NCBI GenBank assembly: GCA_029260115.1
Contig: JAJDDW010000078.1
Span: forward strand, 1 to 56,610
Reading direction: 5' to 3'
DNA from: Phycisphaerae bacterium
GTDB lineage: Bacteria; Planctomycetota; Phycisphaerae; UBA1845
DNA length: 56,610 bases
The notes beneath the pieces were generated by a model, which did not search any database, was not told where the DNA came from, and saw only the letters and a list, made by a program, of their open reading frames with translations. A program made the translations under genes and the position numbers. Shown here piece by piece: positions 1 through 8,394 of this stretch. How positions within the stretch are numbered: position 1 is the first letter of the stretch; each line of letters begins with the position of its first letter.

Positions 1-44
1 AGATAAGAGTTGCGAACGTGCACATCCATTCCTATAGTAATCAT
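1..44 (-). CDS. IS110-family transposase, N-terminal fragment (cut by window edge)
   Basis: The minus strand from base 44 reads MITIGMDVHVRNSY and runs off the left edge. The pattern I-G-M-D-V-H is the usual beginning of IS110-family (DEDD) transposases, and the Asp at residue 7 would be the first acidic catalytic residue. A strong ribosome binding site (GGAGG, plus-strand 51-55) sits six bases before the ATG, unlike most genes in this window, which fits a mobile gene carrying its own signals. Only 14 codons are visible, so the family call rests on this motif, the ribosome binding site and the structured DNA upstream. Confidence 0.65.
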   Translation of the reverse strand, partial: MITIGMDVHVRNSY

Positions 45-170
45 GGCTGTCCTCCGAAAAAGTAAACGTTGGCGCGAAACAACGCCGTCATACACGTACG
101 CGAAAGCGTACCGGGGACAGCCTCTTCATGACATTAGGTCGTGCATTGCACGACGTCCTCGCTCGAATTC
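45..170 (-). ncRNA. Candidate bridge RNA / non-coding left end of the IS110-type element
   Basis: Upstream of the transposase start lies a dense set of inverted repeats. GGCTGTCC (45-52) can pair with GGACAGCC (115-122), enclosing two smaller hairpins: GGCG/CGCC (71-74 with 83-86) and GTACGC-GAAA-GCGTAC (96-111). A further near-perfect 17-base palindrome (GTCGTGCA, one central base, TGCACGAC) lies at 138-154. IS110-group elements are known to encode a bridge RNA in the non-coding end upstream of the recombinase gene, with stem-loops carrying target- and donor-binding loops. Position and architecture fit. The exact ends and the guide loops cannot be set from one copy. Confidence 0.4.
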
Positions 171-495
171 AAATTGCAATTGGTCCATATGGGCAGCGTT
201 CACACGTCTTCACCATCTCATTATACCCTACATTTTCCCCCATAGATTCGGGTGACTTGCCAAGAATCTGCAATACATAGCTACGAGTCCCCTCATCACT
301 CCATTGAATTTCTGTGCAATGGGTTTCGCAAATCCAATCTCGGAGAATCAAGCATGGGTACTCATAATCGCTGGCCGTATCCATGTTGTACTTTGTGCAT
401 ATTGAACACGTCAAATCTTTTGAACGACGAATGTCCCGCCGCTGTTTTGACCGTGCAAACAGTTCGTCATAGTTCGGCATATATCTATGCTCCAT
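169..495 (-). CDS. Small Cys-rich hypothetical protein
   Basis: This is a 108-residue protein when started at the ATG at 495. Another in-frame ATG at 480 has GGAG nine bases before it and may be the true start. The sequence has a CSIC pair, a later CETHC and a terminal CERCP, six Cys with one His, suggesting one or two metal-binding knuckles. The body looks like a real folded protein with mixed charge and aromatic residues (YVLQILGKSPESMGEN). I do not recognise the family. The stop lies next to the putative IS110 left end, so the C-terminus may have been altered by the insertion. Confidence 0.45.
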   Translation of the reverse strand: MEHRYMPNYDELFARSKQRRDIRRSKDLTCSICTKYNMDTASDYEYPCLILRDWICETHCTEIQWSDEGTRSYVLQILGKSPESMGENVGYNEMVKTCERCPYGPIAI

Positions 496-743
496 AATTT
501 CCAAGCGAAATTAATCTTCCTATCAAAACCGTCCCAATGTCCTTCAGGACGGTTCTGTAAGCACTCAAACACCAACCTGATCTCTCCAAAAATCCCCGCA
601 CTAAGATCATCGGCGTTGTTCTTTACATGGAGGGCGTTCGCTGCCGGACCCCGGCATGAGTAGAATCGCCCGCTCTTTGACAACCGAATAGTCCGCCCGT
701 AGCCAGCGGGGAAAGTCCGCGCCATAGATAAGAATCCCATCAA
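411..743 (-). CDS. Possible small hypothetical protein (weak)
   Basis: The open frame of 110 codons has a plausible middle part (GEIRLVFECLQNRPEGHW) but overlaps the Cys-rich gene at 169-495 by 85 bases in another frame, which is unusual for two real genes. The C-terminal third, which lies in the overlap, looks random. It may be a decayed gene whose end has been lost. No family recognised. Confidence 0.22.
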   Translation of the reverse strand: MMGFLSMARTFPAGYGRTIRLSKSGRFYSCRGPAANALHVKNNADDLSAGIFGEIRLVFECLQNRPEGHWDGFDRKINFAWKLWSIDICRTMTNCLHGQNSGGTFVVQKI

Positions 744-775
744 GCGAAAGCCAAAATGGATTTCTGTAGCGCGAG

Positions 776-1066
776 CTAATCCGTCACCACGCCGGCCAAC
801 AGCGATACGCTAATCACCGCACGGCGCATCACCACCACCTGACGACGATTGACGGTAACGCCATTCTCGCGCGACTCGGCGAGATATGCCTCCTTATCCG
901 CGTGGCCATCGCGGCAATCGTGCATGTCCGCCTCGGCCAGGACGAAGGCGACGTCCGTCACTTCCAGCAGTTGGCCAAGATAAACAATCGGCGTACCGGT
1001 ATCCAGAACTACGCCCTGACCTATCATTTTCGTCAATGGATCTGGCATGGCAGAGAATACATCCAT
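776..1066 (-). CDS. Conserved hypothetical protein, small soluble
   Basis: The 96-residue protein has the pattern GQGVVLDTGTPIVYLG, then LLEVTDVAFVLAEADMHDCRDGHADKEAYLAESRE, then VNRRQVVVMR. It resembles short planctomycete proteins of alternating beta strands with a central D-x-H-D-x-R-D-x-H acidic/His cluster, a likely metal or nucleotide site. Predicted cytosolic, with no signal peptide or membrane segment. An internal Met at residue 7 is an alternative start. It is divergent from trpB and appears monocistronic. The family memory is informal and no function is known to me. Confidence 0.65.
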   Translation of the reverse strand: MDVFSAMPDPLTKMIGQGVVLDTGTPIVYLGQLLEVTDVAFVLAEADMHDCRDGHADKEAYLAESRENGVTVNRRQVVVMRRAVISVSLLAGVVTD

Positions 1067-1151
1067 AGAGAATTCTGTATCGCGACAACAACCACCTGAG
1101 AGCTAGACATATGATAATCGTTACGACCGCTGATGGCCAAACATGCGGGTG

Positions 1152-1185
1152 CCCCCATTCTTTGGGTACACCCGAACGGTGGGGG
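1152..1185 (+). other. GC-rich hairpin in the trpB leader
   Basis: CCCCCA (1152-1157) pairs with TGGGGG (1180-1185), with an inner GGG/CCC pair (1164-1166 with 1171-1173). It lies about 100 bases before trpB. It has no U-tract, so it is not a classical terminator, and no T-box or Trp-leader features are visible. Confidence 0.3.
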
Positions 1186-1281
1186 AAGGACTCTTGAGAA
1201 CTAGTCGTCCTAGATTTTGCAGAAAGCCCAAACTCGCCTTACGATAACAAGGGCCTGAGATTTTTTCCTGAGCAAGACAAA

Positions 1282-2526
1282 ATGAATCAAAAAACAATAA
1301 ACGTAGACTGGATGCCGACCATCTCTAGCCAATGGGATCCCGACGAGCATGGCCGATTCGGTGAATTCGGCGGTCAATATATCCCCGAAACGCTCATGGC
1401 CGCCGTCACCGAGCTTGATGAGGCCTACGCCCAGGTGCGACAAGACTCCGCGTTTTGGCACGCATGGGGAGAAATGCTAACCCAATTCGTAGGCCGTCCT
1501 AGCCCGTTATATTTCGCCAAACGCCTCTCAGAAAAACTCGGCGGCGCACAACTATTTCTTAAACGTGAAGACCTCAACCACACCGGCGCGCACAAGATCA
1601 ACAACACCATCGGCCAAGTCCTACTCGCCCAACGGCTCGGTAAAAAGCGCGTCATCGCAGAAACCGGCGCGGGCCAACACGGTGTAGCCACCGCCACGGC
1701 CGCCGCCTGTTGCGGAATGGAATGCGTGGTCTATATGGGCGAGGAAGATGTGCGGCGCCAGAAGCTAAACGTCTTCCGTATGGCGCTCCTCGGCGCAAAA
1801 GTGGAATCCGTCACCGACGGGCAGCGCACGTTAAAAGATGCCATTAACTCGGCACTACGAGACTGGATGTCCAGTAGCCTACATACGCACTACATCATCG
1901 GCAGTGTCATGGGGCCTCATCCGTATCCACTCATGGTACGAGATTTTCAATCCATTGTAGGCCGAGAGACCCGCGCCCAAATGCTCGACCAAACCGGCAA
2001 ACTGCCCGACCATGTGGTCGCCTGCGTCGGCGGCGGCAGTAACGCAGCCGGCATCTTCGCACCGTTCCTTGACGACGAAAATGTTTCACTTGTCGGTGTG
2101 GAAGCTGCCGGAGAAAAACTCAAACCCAACCGACACGCAGCCACCCTATCCGTCGGCAGACCGGGCGTGCTTCATGGGATGCATACCTACGTCTTACAAA
2201 ATGACGACGGACAAACATTGCCGGTCCACTCCGTCTCTGCGGGGCTAGACTATCCCGGTGTAGGCCCAGAACATGCCCACTGGATGACCTGTGGCCGCGC
2301 ACAATACGTAGCCATTGACGACGAAGAAGCGTTGCAGGCTTTGACCCTACTTTCAACGACAGAAGGCATCATTCCAGCCCTGGAAACAGCCCACGCCATA
2401 GCACATGCCATCAAGTTGGCACCTATGCTACCAAAGGACCAACGTATCGTAGTGAATATTTCCGGGCGCGGTGACAAAGATGTTGCGGAAGTAGCCCGAC
2501 TGATGGGATCAAACGAAACGCTATAA
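1282..2526 (+). CDS. trpB: Tryptophan synthase beta chain
   Basis: TrpB condenses indole with L-serine to give tryptophan, using pyridoxal phosphate, in a cytosolic alpha2beta2 complex with TrpA. The 414 residues match the family length (about 400). Visible motifs are [11 protein letters not shown] (residues 26-36), AHKINNT with the PLP lysine at K105, [12 protein letters not shown] (127-138), the phosphate-binding GGGSNAAG (250-257) and SGRGDKD near the C-terminus (394-400). Start is the ATG at 1282; no good ribosome binding site is seen. No trpA or other trp gene is adjacent, so the pathway is scattered in this genome. The 3' end faces accC with 13 bases between. Confidence 0.97.
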   Translation: MNQKTINVDWMPTISSQWDPDEHGRFGEFGGQYIPETLMAAVTELDEAYAQVRQDSAFWHAWGEMLTQFVGRPSPLYFAKRLSEKLGGAQLFLKREDLNHTGAHKINNTIGQVLLAQRLGKKRVIAETGAGQHGVATATAAACCGMECVVYMGEEDVRRQKLNVFRMALLGAKVESVTDGQRTLKDAINSALRDWMSSSLHTHYIIGSVMGPHPYPLMVRDFQSIVGRETRAQMLDQTGKLPDHVVACVGGGSNAAGIFAPFLDDENVSLVGVEAAGEKLKPNRHAATLSVGRPGVLHGMHTYVLQNDDGQTLPVHSVSAGLDYPGVGPEHAHWMTCGRAQYVAIDDEEALQALTLLSTTEGIIPALETAHAIAHAIKLAPMLPKDQRIVVNISGRGDKDVAEVARLMGSNETL

Positions 2527-2539
2527 ATGAGTCTGTGCG

Positions 2540-3883
2540 TTACTTCGAAAAGTTTCTTTCGACGAAGCTGGTGTCGATGTTCCCCGTAGCAAAATCGGGA
2601 TGGGCGAGCACTTTACGCAGAAAAGGAATCGTCGTTTTAATCGGCTCGATAACGAATTCATCTAAACATCGCTGCATACAGCGAATGGCCTCGGGTCGCG
2701 TAGGTTGATGAACAATTACCTTAGCCAGTAGTGAATCATAATGCGGCGAAACGCGACAACCATCGTGCCCGTACGTATCGACGCGCACCCCTGGGCCACC
2801 CGGCGGACGAAACTTCGACACCGTTCCGGCACATGGCCTGAAGCCATGATCGGCGTCCTCGGCGTTAATGCGACATTCGATGGCATGACCTCGCCATTGC
2901 ACACCCCGCTGACTACAAGGCAAGGATTCTCCAGCAGCTGCGGCTATTTGCATTTTGATTAAGTCCATACCCGTAACCATTTCCGTTACGGGATGCTCAA
3001 CTTGGATACGCGTATTCACCTCGATAAAATATGACTTACCTTTGGCATCGATTAGAAATTCAACCGTACCCGCCCCGCTATAGCCCGAAGCTTTACACAA
3101 ACGCACAGCCGAGTTGAACAATTCTTTTCGCGTACGAGATTCAATGCTAGGAGACGGCGACTCTTCTACCAGTTTTTGATAACGACGCTGTAAGGTGCAA
3201 TCGCGTTCACCTAAGTGAATCACGTTTCCGCTATTATCAGCCATGATCTGCACTTCGACGTGACGAGGCTTTTCGATGAATTTCTCCAAATAAACCTCAC
3301 CATTACCGAATGCGCCTTCTGCTTCCTGTTGCGCTTGCTTGAGTGAACTCATCAGATCGGTCTTATCAAGTACCGCCCGCATACCGCGACCGCCGCCGCC
3401 AGCCGAGGCTTTAATCATGATCGGATAGCCAATCTCCGCAGCAAGTTTGATAATTTCCTGCTCATCGTCGGGCAACCCTTCGCTACCGGGCACGATGTTA
3501 ACTTTGGCTTTTTTGGCAATAGCCCGAGCCGTGGCTTTATCGCCCAACATGCGCATCGCCTCAGCGCTAGGGCCGATGAATTCGATATTGGAAGCCCGGC
3601 ATTTTTCTGCAAAAGCAGCATTTTCCGCCAAGAATCCATAGCCCGGATGAATGGCATCCGCGCCAGCAATTTCCGCGGCTGCGATGATACGATCGGTTTT
3701 TAGATAACTATCTTTAGGGGCCGGACCGCCAATGCAAATAGCTCGATCAGCTAAGTGCAAAAAAGACGCATTGCGATCTTCCTCGGAAAATACGCACACC
3801 GTCTCGATGTTTAGTTCGCGGGCAGCGCGAACTATACGGAGCGCGATTTCCCCTCGATTAGCTATGAGGATTCGTCGAAACAT
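2540..3883 (-). CDS. accC: Acetyl-CoA carboxylase, biotin carboxylase subunit
   Basis: AccC carboxylates biotin on AccB with ATP and bicarbonate, the first half-reaction of malonyl-CoA synthesis for fatty acids. The 447 residues match E. coli AccC (449). Seen: N-terminal [26 protein letters not shown] (79-88), the ATP-grasp glycine loop GGGGRGMR (162-169), and the [14 protein letters not shown] metal/biotin segment near residue 290-300. Last gene of the pepP-accB-accC operon, 61 bases after accB. Start ATG at 3883 is fixed by the conserved N-terminus. Confidence 0.97.
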   Translation of the reverse strand: MFRRILIANRGEIALRIVRAARELNIETVCVFSEEDRNASFLHLADRAICIGGPAPKDSYLKTDRIIAAAEIAGADAIHPGYGFLAENAAFAEKCRASNIEFIGPSAEAMRMLGDKATARAIAKKAKVNIVPGSEGLPDDEQEIIKLAAEIGYPIMIKASAGGGGRGMRAVLDKTDLMSSLKQAQQEAEGAFGNGEVYLEKFIEKPRHVEVQIMADNSGNVIHLGERDCTLQRRYQKLVEESPSPSIESRTRKELFNSAVRLCKASGYSGAGTVEFLIDAKGKSYFIEVNTRIQVEHPVTEMVTGMDLIKMQIAAAAGESLPCSQRGVQWRGHAIECRINAEDADHGFRPCAGTVSKFRPPGGPGVRVDTYGHDGCRVSPHYDSLLAKVIVHQPTRPEAIRCMQRCLDEFVIEPIKTTIPFLRKVLAHPDFATGNIDTSFVERNFSK

Positions 3884-3944
3884 AATTAGGCTAAACTGCT
3901 TATGAAAACAAACGTCATGAAGACCGCGACGGCGCGATGGCTAC

Positions 3945-4415
3945 TCATTGTGGACGAACCAGAAACAGCGGCTGACCAAACTCGACAGCCTGAGCATTTT
4001 TGACAAGCGTACGCTCAATTGTCCCAGCCACCTCGGCCTTTATCTCGTTGAACACTTTCATCGCTTCCAGGATGCACACGACCATGCCCACGTGAACCTT
4101 CCCACCCACCTGCACAAAAGCTGGCGAGTCGGGATCGGGCGAGGCGTAATATGTGCCCACCATAGGAGATGAAATTTGGACTAAATCTTCCTCGTCATCT
4201 TTCACGACAGCAGCTGGCGGCGCGACAGCCATCGGTTGAGACTGAGCGGCGACCATCGTCGCAGGCTGAGCCATCATTTCTGTCGCGGACATCGTCATCG
4301 TCTGATTAGGCCGACGCAGGTTGATTTCCTCTTCGCCGTCACGCAACGAAATCTCAAGAAGATCGTTCTTGACCATCATCTCGATCAGTTCGCGAATTTG
4401 TTCTATATCAAGCAA
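3945..4415 (-). CDS. accB: Biotin carboxyl carrier protein of acetyl-CoA carboxylase
   Basis: This carries the biotin that shuttles carboxylate from AccC to the carboxyltransferase. The 156 residues show the expected order: an N-terminal helical part (IEQIRELIEMMVKNDLLEI), a flexible Ala/Pro/Met linker (about 40-75), then the lipoyl-like beta domain from SPMVGTYYASPDPDSPAFV. The biotin lysine is K120 in the motif EAMKVFNEI. Most AccB proteins have EAMK-(L/M)-M/LNEI, so VF here is a mild variant. Middle gene of the pepP-accB-accC operon. Confidence 0.96.
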   Translation of the reverse strand: MLDIEQIRELIEMMVKNDLLEISLRDGEEEINLRRPNQTMTMSATEMMAQPATMVAAQSQPMAVAPPAAVVKDDEEDLVQISSPMVGTYYASPDPDSPAFVQVGGKVHVGMVVCILEAMKVFNEIKAEVAGTIERTLVKNAQAVEFGQPLFLVRPQ

Positions 4416-4469
4416 GTTATTTATCTCCGAGAAGCATCTTCGACTTCACTTTATCGATACGAAGTCGGG

Positions 4470-5594
4470 TTAGATTACGGACCCGGTCTTGGTTTTATTG
4501 AGTGTGCTTAATACGCGATACCCGTCAGGTGTCACGAGCACGTCATCTTCAATACGCACGCCACCGACGCCGGGCAAATAAATGCCCGGCTCAACCGTGA
4601 CGACCATGCCAGCCCGAAGCTTTTGGTCCGATCGCCAACTTAATGATGGCGATTCGTGAACATCCAATCCCAAGCCATGCCCGAGTCCATGATTGAACGC
4701 TTCGCCGTAACCAGCCTTAACTATATAATCTCGAGCGACCGTATCTATGTCGCACATTCGACGCCCTGGCTTGATGGCCATGATCGCACGTTTCTGCGCT
4801 TCAAGTACCACATCATACACCACATCGATTTTCGATGGGATGCTACCGACGAAGACCATACGGGTCAAATCGCTGCAATAATTGCCTACCCTAGCGCCCC
4901 AATCGAACAATATGGCGCTGCCGCGTTTAACCTTCCTCGAGCCTGGGTGGGCATGAGGTAGCGCACTATTAGGCCCTTCCGCACAAATCGTCGGAAATGA
5001 GGGCTGAGACGAGCCTCGCTTCTTCATCTCGTATTCCAAACGAGCCGCTAACTCAAGCTCCGTTTGCCCAATCCGAATCGACCTTCGCATAGCCATAAAA
5101 GCCTGCTGAGCGACCTTAATAGCCCGCTGCAGCTCTTTCAGCTCATGCTCATCCTTGAGACATCTCATATCCTCAAGGATCGACGGAGCGTCCGTGAGTT
5201 TGGTGGTCTTGGCCAACTTGTCGATGGTTCGATAGTCGGCCAAGCTCAGTCCGTCGGTTTGGACCGCGACGCTACGAAGCTTTAGCGTCTTACACACTTT
5301 GGCGATTTCGTCGTTGAGCAGACCCTTTCGCATCCACCGGGTCGTCCAGGGACATTCCTGATTGATGCACTCGTCGAATCGGCCATCACTGATCAGATGC
5401 ACATCATTAGCCAAGACGAGCACAGCCGAATCTTCGCCAGTAAATCCGATCAGATAAAACGCATCCATCGGCTTGCTAATCAGCATAGCCGCGATGCCAT
5501 GCTTTTTCATCAGCCGCCGACACCTAGCCAACCGCCCCTTAATGAGCGGCGACGGGCCAGCGAATTTGAGCTTTTTCTGTGTCTTCTTAGCCAT
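4470..5594 (-). CDS. pepP: Xaa-Pro aminopeptidase (M24 family)
   Basis: This metallopeptidase releases N-terminal residues preceding proline. The 374-residue form starts at ATG 5594, chosen because AAGGA lies about six bases upstream; an earlier in-frame start at 5630 has none. An N-terminal creatinase-like domain (about 15-145) precedes the pita-bread catalytic domain. The five metal ligands are visible: D231 (FDWGA), D242 (SDLTR), H306 (HGLGHGLG), E335 (VEPGIY) and E349 (VRIEDD). It heads the operon with accB and accC, an arrangement common in many bacteria. Cytosolic. PepQ-type prolidase is the alternative name. Confidence 0.92.
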   Translation of the reverse strand: MAKKTQKKLKFAGPSPLIKGRLARCRRLMKKHGIAAMLISKPMDAFYLIGFTGEDSAVLVLANDVHLISDGRFDECINQECPWTTRWMRKGLLNDEIAKVCKTLKLRSVAVQTDGLSLADYRTIDKLAKTTKLTDAPSILEDMRCLKDEHELKELQRAIKVAQQAFMAMRRSIRIGQTELELAARLEYEMKKRGSSQPSFPTICAEGPNSALPHAHPGSRKVKRGSAILFDWGARVGNYCSDLTRMVFVGSIPSKIDVVYDVVLEAQKRAIMAIKPGRRMCDIDTVARDYIVKAGYGEAFNHGLGHGLGLDVHESPSLSWRSDQKLRAGMVVTVEPGIYLPGVGGVRIEDDVLVTPDGYRVLSTLNKTKTGSVI

Positions 5595-5834
5595 GGTCTT
5601 CCTTACGCTTATTATAAGCGAGGGTTGCAAAAAATCCTAGCACAACCGCCGTTATTTCAGTAAAGGCAATAGCCCCATACATGGTATGATGCGACTTATG
5701 GGCTGGGGTGTCAAAACGAGGGGAAAATTGACTCGTTGACGCCTGCAATGTCAAGGCATACCGTTATCTTTAGGCCACAGGGATCAGAAGATTCGCTGGA
5801 CGATTTCACAGACAACCATTTACGAGATTTATTC

Positions 5835-6659
5835 ATGCCGACATCACATAACGCTAACATCGGGCCGATTCAATTTGGTAAAGGGGTGGCCCTGCCGCTT
5901 ATCGCCGGGCCGTGCGTGATTGAATCTCGCGACCACACGCTCAAGCTAGCCGAGGCCATCAAAAACATCTGCGTCGAGCTTGGCATCCCGCTCATCTTCA
6001 AGGCCAGTTTCGACAAGGCGAATCGGTCCAGTATCAAGAGCTTTCGCGGGCCTGGAATCGATGAGGGGCTAGCGATACTTAGCGAGGTGCGTGCGCAGCT
6101 TGACGTGCCAGTTTTGTCGGACATTCATTCACCCGAACAGGCGAGCGTAGCCGGTGAAGTGCTGGACTGTTTACAAATCCCGGCCTTCCTTTGTCGGCAG
6201 ACAGACCTACTCGCAGCCGCGGCGGCGACTGGGAAATGTGTCAACGTCAAGAAGGGGCAGTTCATGTCACCGGAAGAAATGAAAAACGTAGCGAATAAAG
6301 TCAAGGAATCCGGCTGCGAGAATTTATTGCTTACCGAGCGCGGCACGTTTTTTGGATATCATAGATTGGTCAATGACTTTACGAGCATACCCAAGATGCA
6401 AGAATTCGCGCCGGTAGTCTTCGACGCCACGCATAGCTGTCAATTACCCGGCGGCGCAGGCACGCTAAGCGGTGGGCAGCGTCAGTACGTTGGCACGCTA
6501 GCCTCAGCAGCCATCGCGGCTGGTGCGGATGCGATGTTTATGGAAGTACATGATAATCCCGACCAAGCGAAAAGCGATCCGGCGACAGTATTTCCGCTGG
6601 ATCAGTTAGCGACTTTGCTGACGCGATTGAAAAGAATTTCTAAGGCTGTTCGAGAATAA
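5835..6659 (+). CDS. kdsA: 3-deoxy-8-phosphooctulonate synthase (Kdo-8-P synthase)
   Basis: KdsA condenses phosphoenolpyruvate with arabinose 5-phosphate to Kdo 8-phosphate, the first committed step to the Kdo of LPS. From ATG 5835 the protein has 274 residues, the family norm; an upstream TTG at 5736 would add 33 atypical residues. Motifs: LPLIAGPCVIESRD, FKASFDKANRSS, FRGPGIDEGL, KKGQFMSPEEM, TERGTFFGYHRLVND, and FDATHSCQLPGG near the C-terminus. Monocistronic, divergent from pepP. Its presence implies a Kdo-containing lipid in the outer membrane. Confidence 0.95.
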   Translation: MPTSHNANIGPIQFGKGVALPLIAGPCVIESRDHTLKLAEAIKNICVELGIPLIFKASFDKANRSSIKSFRGPGIDEGLAILSEVRAQLDVPVLSDIHSPEQASVAGEVLDCLQIPAFLCRQTDLLAAAAATGKCVNVKKGQFMSPEEMKNVANKVKESGCENLLLTERGTFFGYHRLVNDFTSIPKMQEFAPVVFDATHSCQLPGGAGTLSGGQRQYVGTLASAAIAAGADAMFMEVHDNPDQAKSDPATVFPLDQLATLLTRLKRISKAVRE

Positions 6660-6769
6660 TCGATATGATTTTCGTTTTCTATTTCATGTTCGATTTCAAG
6701 AGTTGATCATCGACTCCCATCAGTAGCTGGTTACAACCTGCCCGGTGACACGGTTGAGAGGATTATACA

Positions 6770-7345
6770 TTGAGCAGATTAATATCCATACTTTGTGGAG
6801 CAGGCATTGGGCTAACGCTATTGGTAGTAGCTCTTGGTGCGGCGGGCGGGGGCCATGGGAGCAACGCCCTTGCTGTCCTCTTCTTTGCTCCAGTTGCACT
6901 TCTTAGTGCCCCATTTGAGATATTTTCTGAATTGCCCGTAGGCCTTTGCATTTTATGTGGCGCATTTCTTTATCCGGCATACGCTATTCTACTGCACTGG
7001 GGGTACCGAAAAAGTTACGGAGCAAAACTCGTCGGCTTTGTGATGTTATTTCATATATGGGCATTGGGATGGACTGTTTTATTAATTCCATTCTTTTGGG
7101 GATCAGACAATGTCGGTGCGACCACTCTGGTATTCGTCACGATCGCCTTCACGCCACTCGTCATCGCAATTTTGGCTGTAGTTTACGTTGTATTGAAATA
7201 CCCTATTAGCAAAGACGAATGCAAACAAAGTGGAAAACACTGTAGACAATGTAGCTATAACCTTACTAGCAATGTATCAGGAAAGTGCCCTGAGTGTGGC
7301 ACACCGGTGCAATCCAAACCTGATTTAGACTATGGGGTGTCGTAA
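6770..7345 (+). CDS. Membrane protein with C-terminal zinc ribbon
   Basis: The 191 residues have about five hydrophobic segments (around 4-26, 32-52, 56-78, 87-110, 117-144) followed by a cytosolic-type zinc ribbon with Cys pairs at C158/C161 and C173/C176 (CRQCSYNLTSNVSGKCPECG). Many planctomycete membrane proteins carry this kind of terminal C-x2-C...CPECG module; its function is unknown. A TTG start at 6770 is supported by GAGAGGA seven bases upstream. An element shared with two other loci begins about ten bases after its stop. No enzymatic motif seen. Confidence 0.75.
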   Translation: MSRLISILCGAGIGLTLLVVALGAAGGGHGSNALAVLFFAPVALLSAPFEIFSELPVGLCILCGAFLYPAYAILLHWGYRKSYGAKLVGFVMLFHIWALGWTVLLIPFFWGSDNVGATTLVFVTIAFTPLVIAILAVVYVVLKYPISKDECKQSGKHCRQCSYNLTSNVSGKCPECGTPVQSKPDLDYGVS

Positions 7346-7355
7346 ACCTGATATG

Positions 7356-7410
7356 GGGATGTTGGCCGTGTGGCCCATGTCCTTCTTTTTTGGAAATGGG
7401 CCGTCCGACC
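7356..7410 (+). repeat. 3'-flanking repeat element, copy 1
   Basis: This starts about ten bases after the stop of the zinc-ribbon gene. GGCCCAT (7372-7378) pairs with ATGGGCC (7396-7402) around a T-rich loop (CCTTCTTTTTTGG). Related sequences follow the stops at 44544 and 50345 in the same orientation. It could act as a transcript end or 3'-UTR stabiliser. Confidence 0.45.
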
Positions 7411-7411
7411 A

Positions 7412-7560
7412 TTACTCACATATACCACCCTGAGGAGGCACGCAGGTTCCTGATAAGCATCCCGTCACACCGGAGCCAAATGATGTACCAGCAAAGCCAC
7501 TCACCGCACGAAGAATATCTCCACCACTAACGATTCCATTCGGTACCACTCCCTCGGCTG
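7412..7560 (-). pseudogene. C-terminal remnant of a surface/secreted protein
   Basis: The minus frame ending at 7412 reads PNGIVSGGDILRAVSGFAG followed by TSFGSGVTGCLSGTCVPPQG. This resembles the dockerin-like or EF-hand-like tails (G-x-V-x-G-x-D-I-L) at the end of large planctomycete extracellular proteins. Upstream the frame passes straight into the REP palindrome at 7560-7581 and then stops making sense, and no N-terminal part is found on the other side of the transposase region. It is probably the orphaned 3' end of a gene broken by insertion or deletion. Confidence 0.35.
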
Positions 7561-7581
7561 GGTGGCATGCCCAAGCCACCC
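7560..7581. repeat. REP-like palindrome (right of RAYT)
   Basis: GGTGGC (7561-7566) pairs with GCCACC (7575-7580) in GGTGGCATGCCCAAGCCACC. The exact reverse complement lies at 8280-8299 on the other side of the RAYT gene, so the two copies flank it as inverted repeats. Related copies occur at 49015-49120. Confidence 0.6.
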
Positions 7582-7628
7582 TATTCGACCACCCTACAGT
7601 ATGCTTGCTATATTTCATGGCCATATGC

Positions 7629-8178
7629 TCATCTATCCAACGCGGGAATGTTTTCTACATCCGGAATGATGGGCACATCTTGTTGGCCGTCGAAGTATCC
7701 AGCACTTGACCAATACCAATCTTCTGGCGTAGCTACTAGCTCGCGTCGAACGGGATTGGCATGGATATAATCTATTGTTGCGTGAATGGTCTTTGGACGC
7801 GTGAGGTTACGATCATATCCTCCGCCCCGTTGCCAGAAGCGATGCGCCACTTTCCCACCGGGCTGCTGGTCGCGCATGAGGCTCAATGAATCTGGCGAGT
7901 GAGATCGAATGTACTCTATCGCCTTACGCGTGACGGGCTGCTTGATGTCCGCCAGGATCGCACTAATCGAATAGTCATCTGATTTCGGGTAAATTAATAG
8001 GTGAACGTGATCGGGCATCAGAACGTAAGCCCACAAATCGAATTCGTGCTTCTTGCGAGCCGAATCCAGAGATTCAACAAACCAGCAGCAAGCGCGATCG
8101 CGAGAGAGGAATGGATGTCGTTGGAAGCACGTAAAGGTCAAAGAATGGGCGTCGCCAGGTACGTTGTACCGTTGGCAT
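7629..8178 (-). pseudogene. REP-associated tyrosine transposase (RAYT, Y1/HUH), frameshifted near the start
   Basis: The protein has the HUH motif in VLMPDHVHLL, then IHATIDYIHANPVRRELV and EDWYWSSAGYF, diagnostic of IS200-like RAYT transposases that act on REP palindromes. The expected N-terminus starts at ATG 8178, but one extra A (T on the plus strand, 8172-8173) shifts the frame. Removing it gives MPRYNVPGDAHSLTFTCF, a typical RAYT beginning; as written, the ATG frame leaves the family sequence at once. The remaining open frame can only begin at TTG 8141, losing about 12 residues. It is a recent pseudogene, a sequencing error, or a TTG-started short form. About 170 residues remain. Confidence 0.75.
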
Positions 8179-8279
8179 GTCTTTCTCTTCGTGCGATCTT
8201 GACGCTATGATGATTCCGCTGGTGCGCTCATGATTGTATATGGTACCATGACGTTGACGCGCGTTCCATGCCCGCGCCT

Positions 8280-8376
8280 GGTGGCTTGGGCATGCCACCC
8301 AGTTCAGGCATGCAACCCATTCCGAGCATGCCACCCAGTTTGGAAATACCTCCCATTTCGGGCATGCCGCCCAGGG
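8280..8376. repeat. REP palindrome plus about five imperfect 18-bp tandem units
   Basis: 8280-8299 is the exact inverse of the palindrome at 7561-7580. It continues into imperfect 18-base units built on GGCATGCCACCCAGTT (8289-8376). On the minus strand these would encode a GGMPEL-type hexapeptide repeat in a tiny frame that opens just after a TAG. I regard that as a by-product of the repeat, not a gene. It lies directly downstream of the STN-domain gene and could affect its transcript end. Confidence 0.55.
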
Positions 8377-8394
8377 AATACTAGCGATTAATTG

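Larger units (their letters stand above)
1..170 (-). mobile_element. IS110-family insertion sequence, left end only
   Basis: This combines the transposase start (1-44) and the structured leader (45-170). IS110 elements usually lack long terminal inverted repeats and target duplications, so the outer boundary cannot be read. It probably lies between about 155 and 250, close to the 3' end of the neighbouring small gene at 169-495. Confidence 0.5.

Noticed and set aside
700..730. GGGGAAAGTCCGCGCC resembling the conserved GAGGAAAGTCC of RNase P RNA
   Set aside because: No matching downstream core (ACAGA, closing P4 strand) or overall fold around it.
1140..1281. Trp-responsive riboswitch or T-box before trpB
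   Set aside because: There is a hairpin but no specifier loop, T-box sequence, Trp-codon leader peptide or terminator U-tract.
8289..8376. Regular repeats suggesting a CRISPR array
   Set aside because: Units are contiguous, 18 bases, imperfect and without spacers; no cas genes in the window.
8230..8390. Tiny minus-strand frame encoding GGMPEL-type hexapeptide repeats
   Set aside because: Explained by the 18-bp tandem repeat; no ribosome binding site and it ends abruptly in unrelated sequence.
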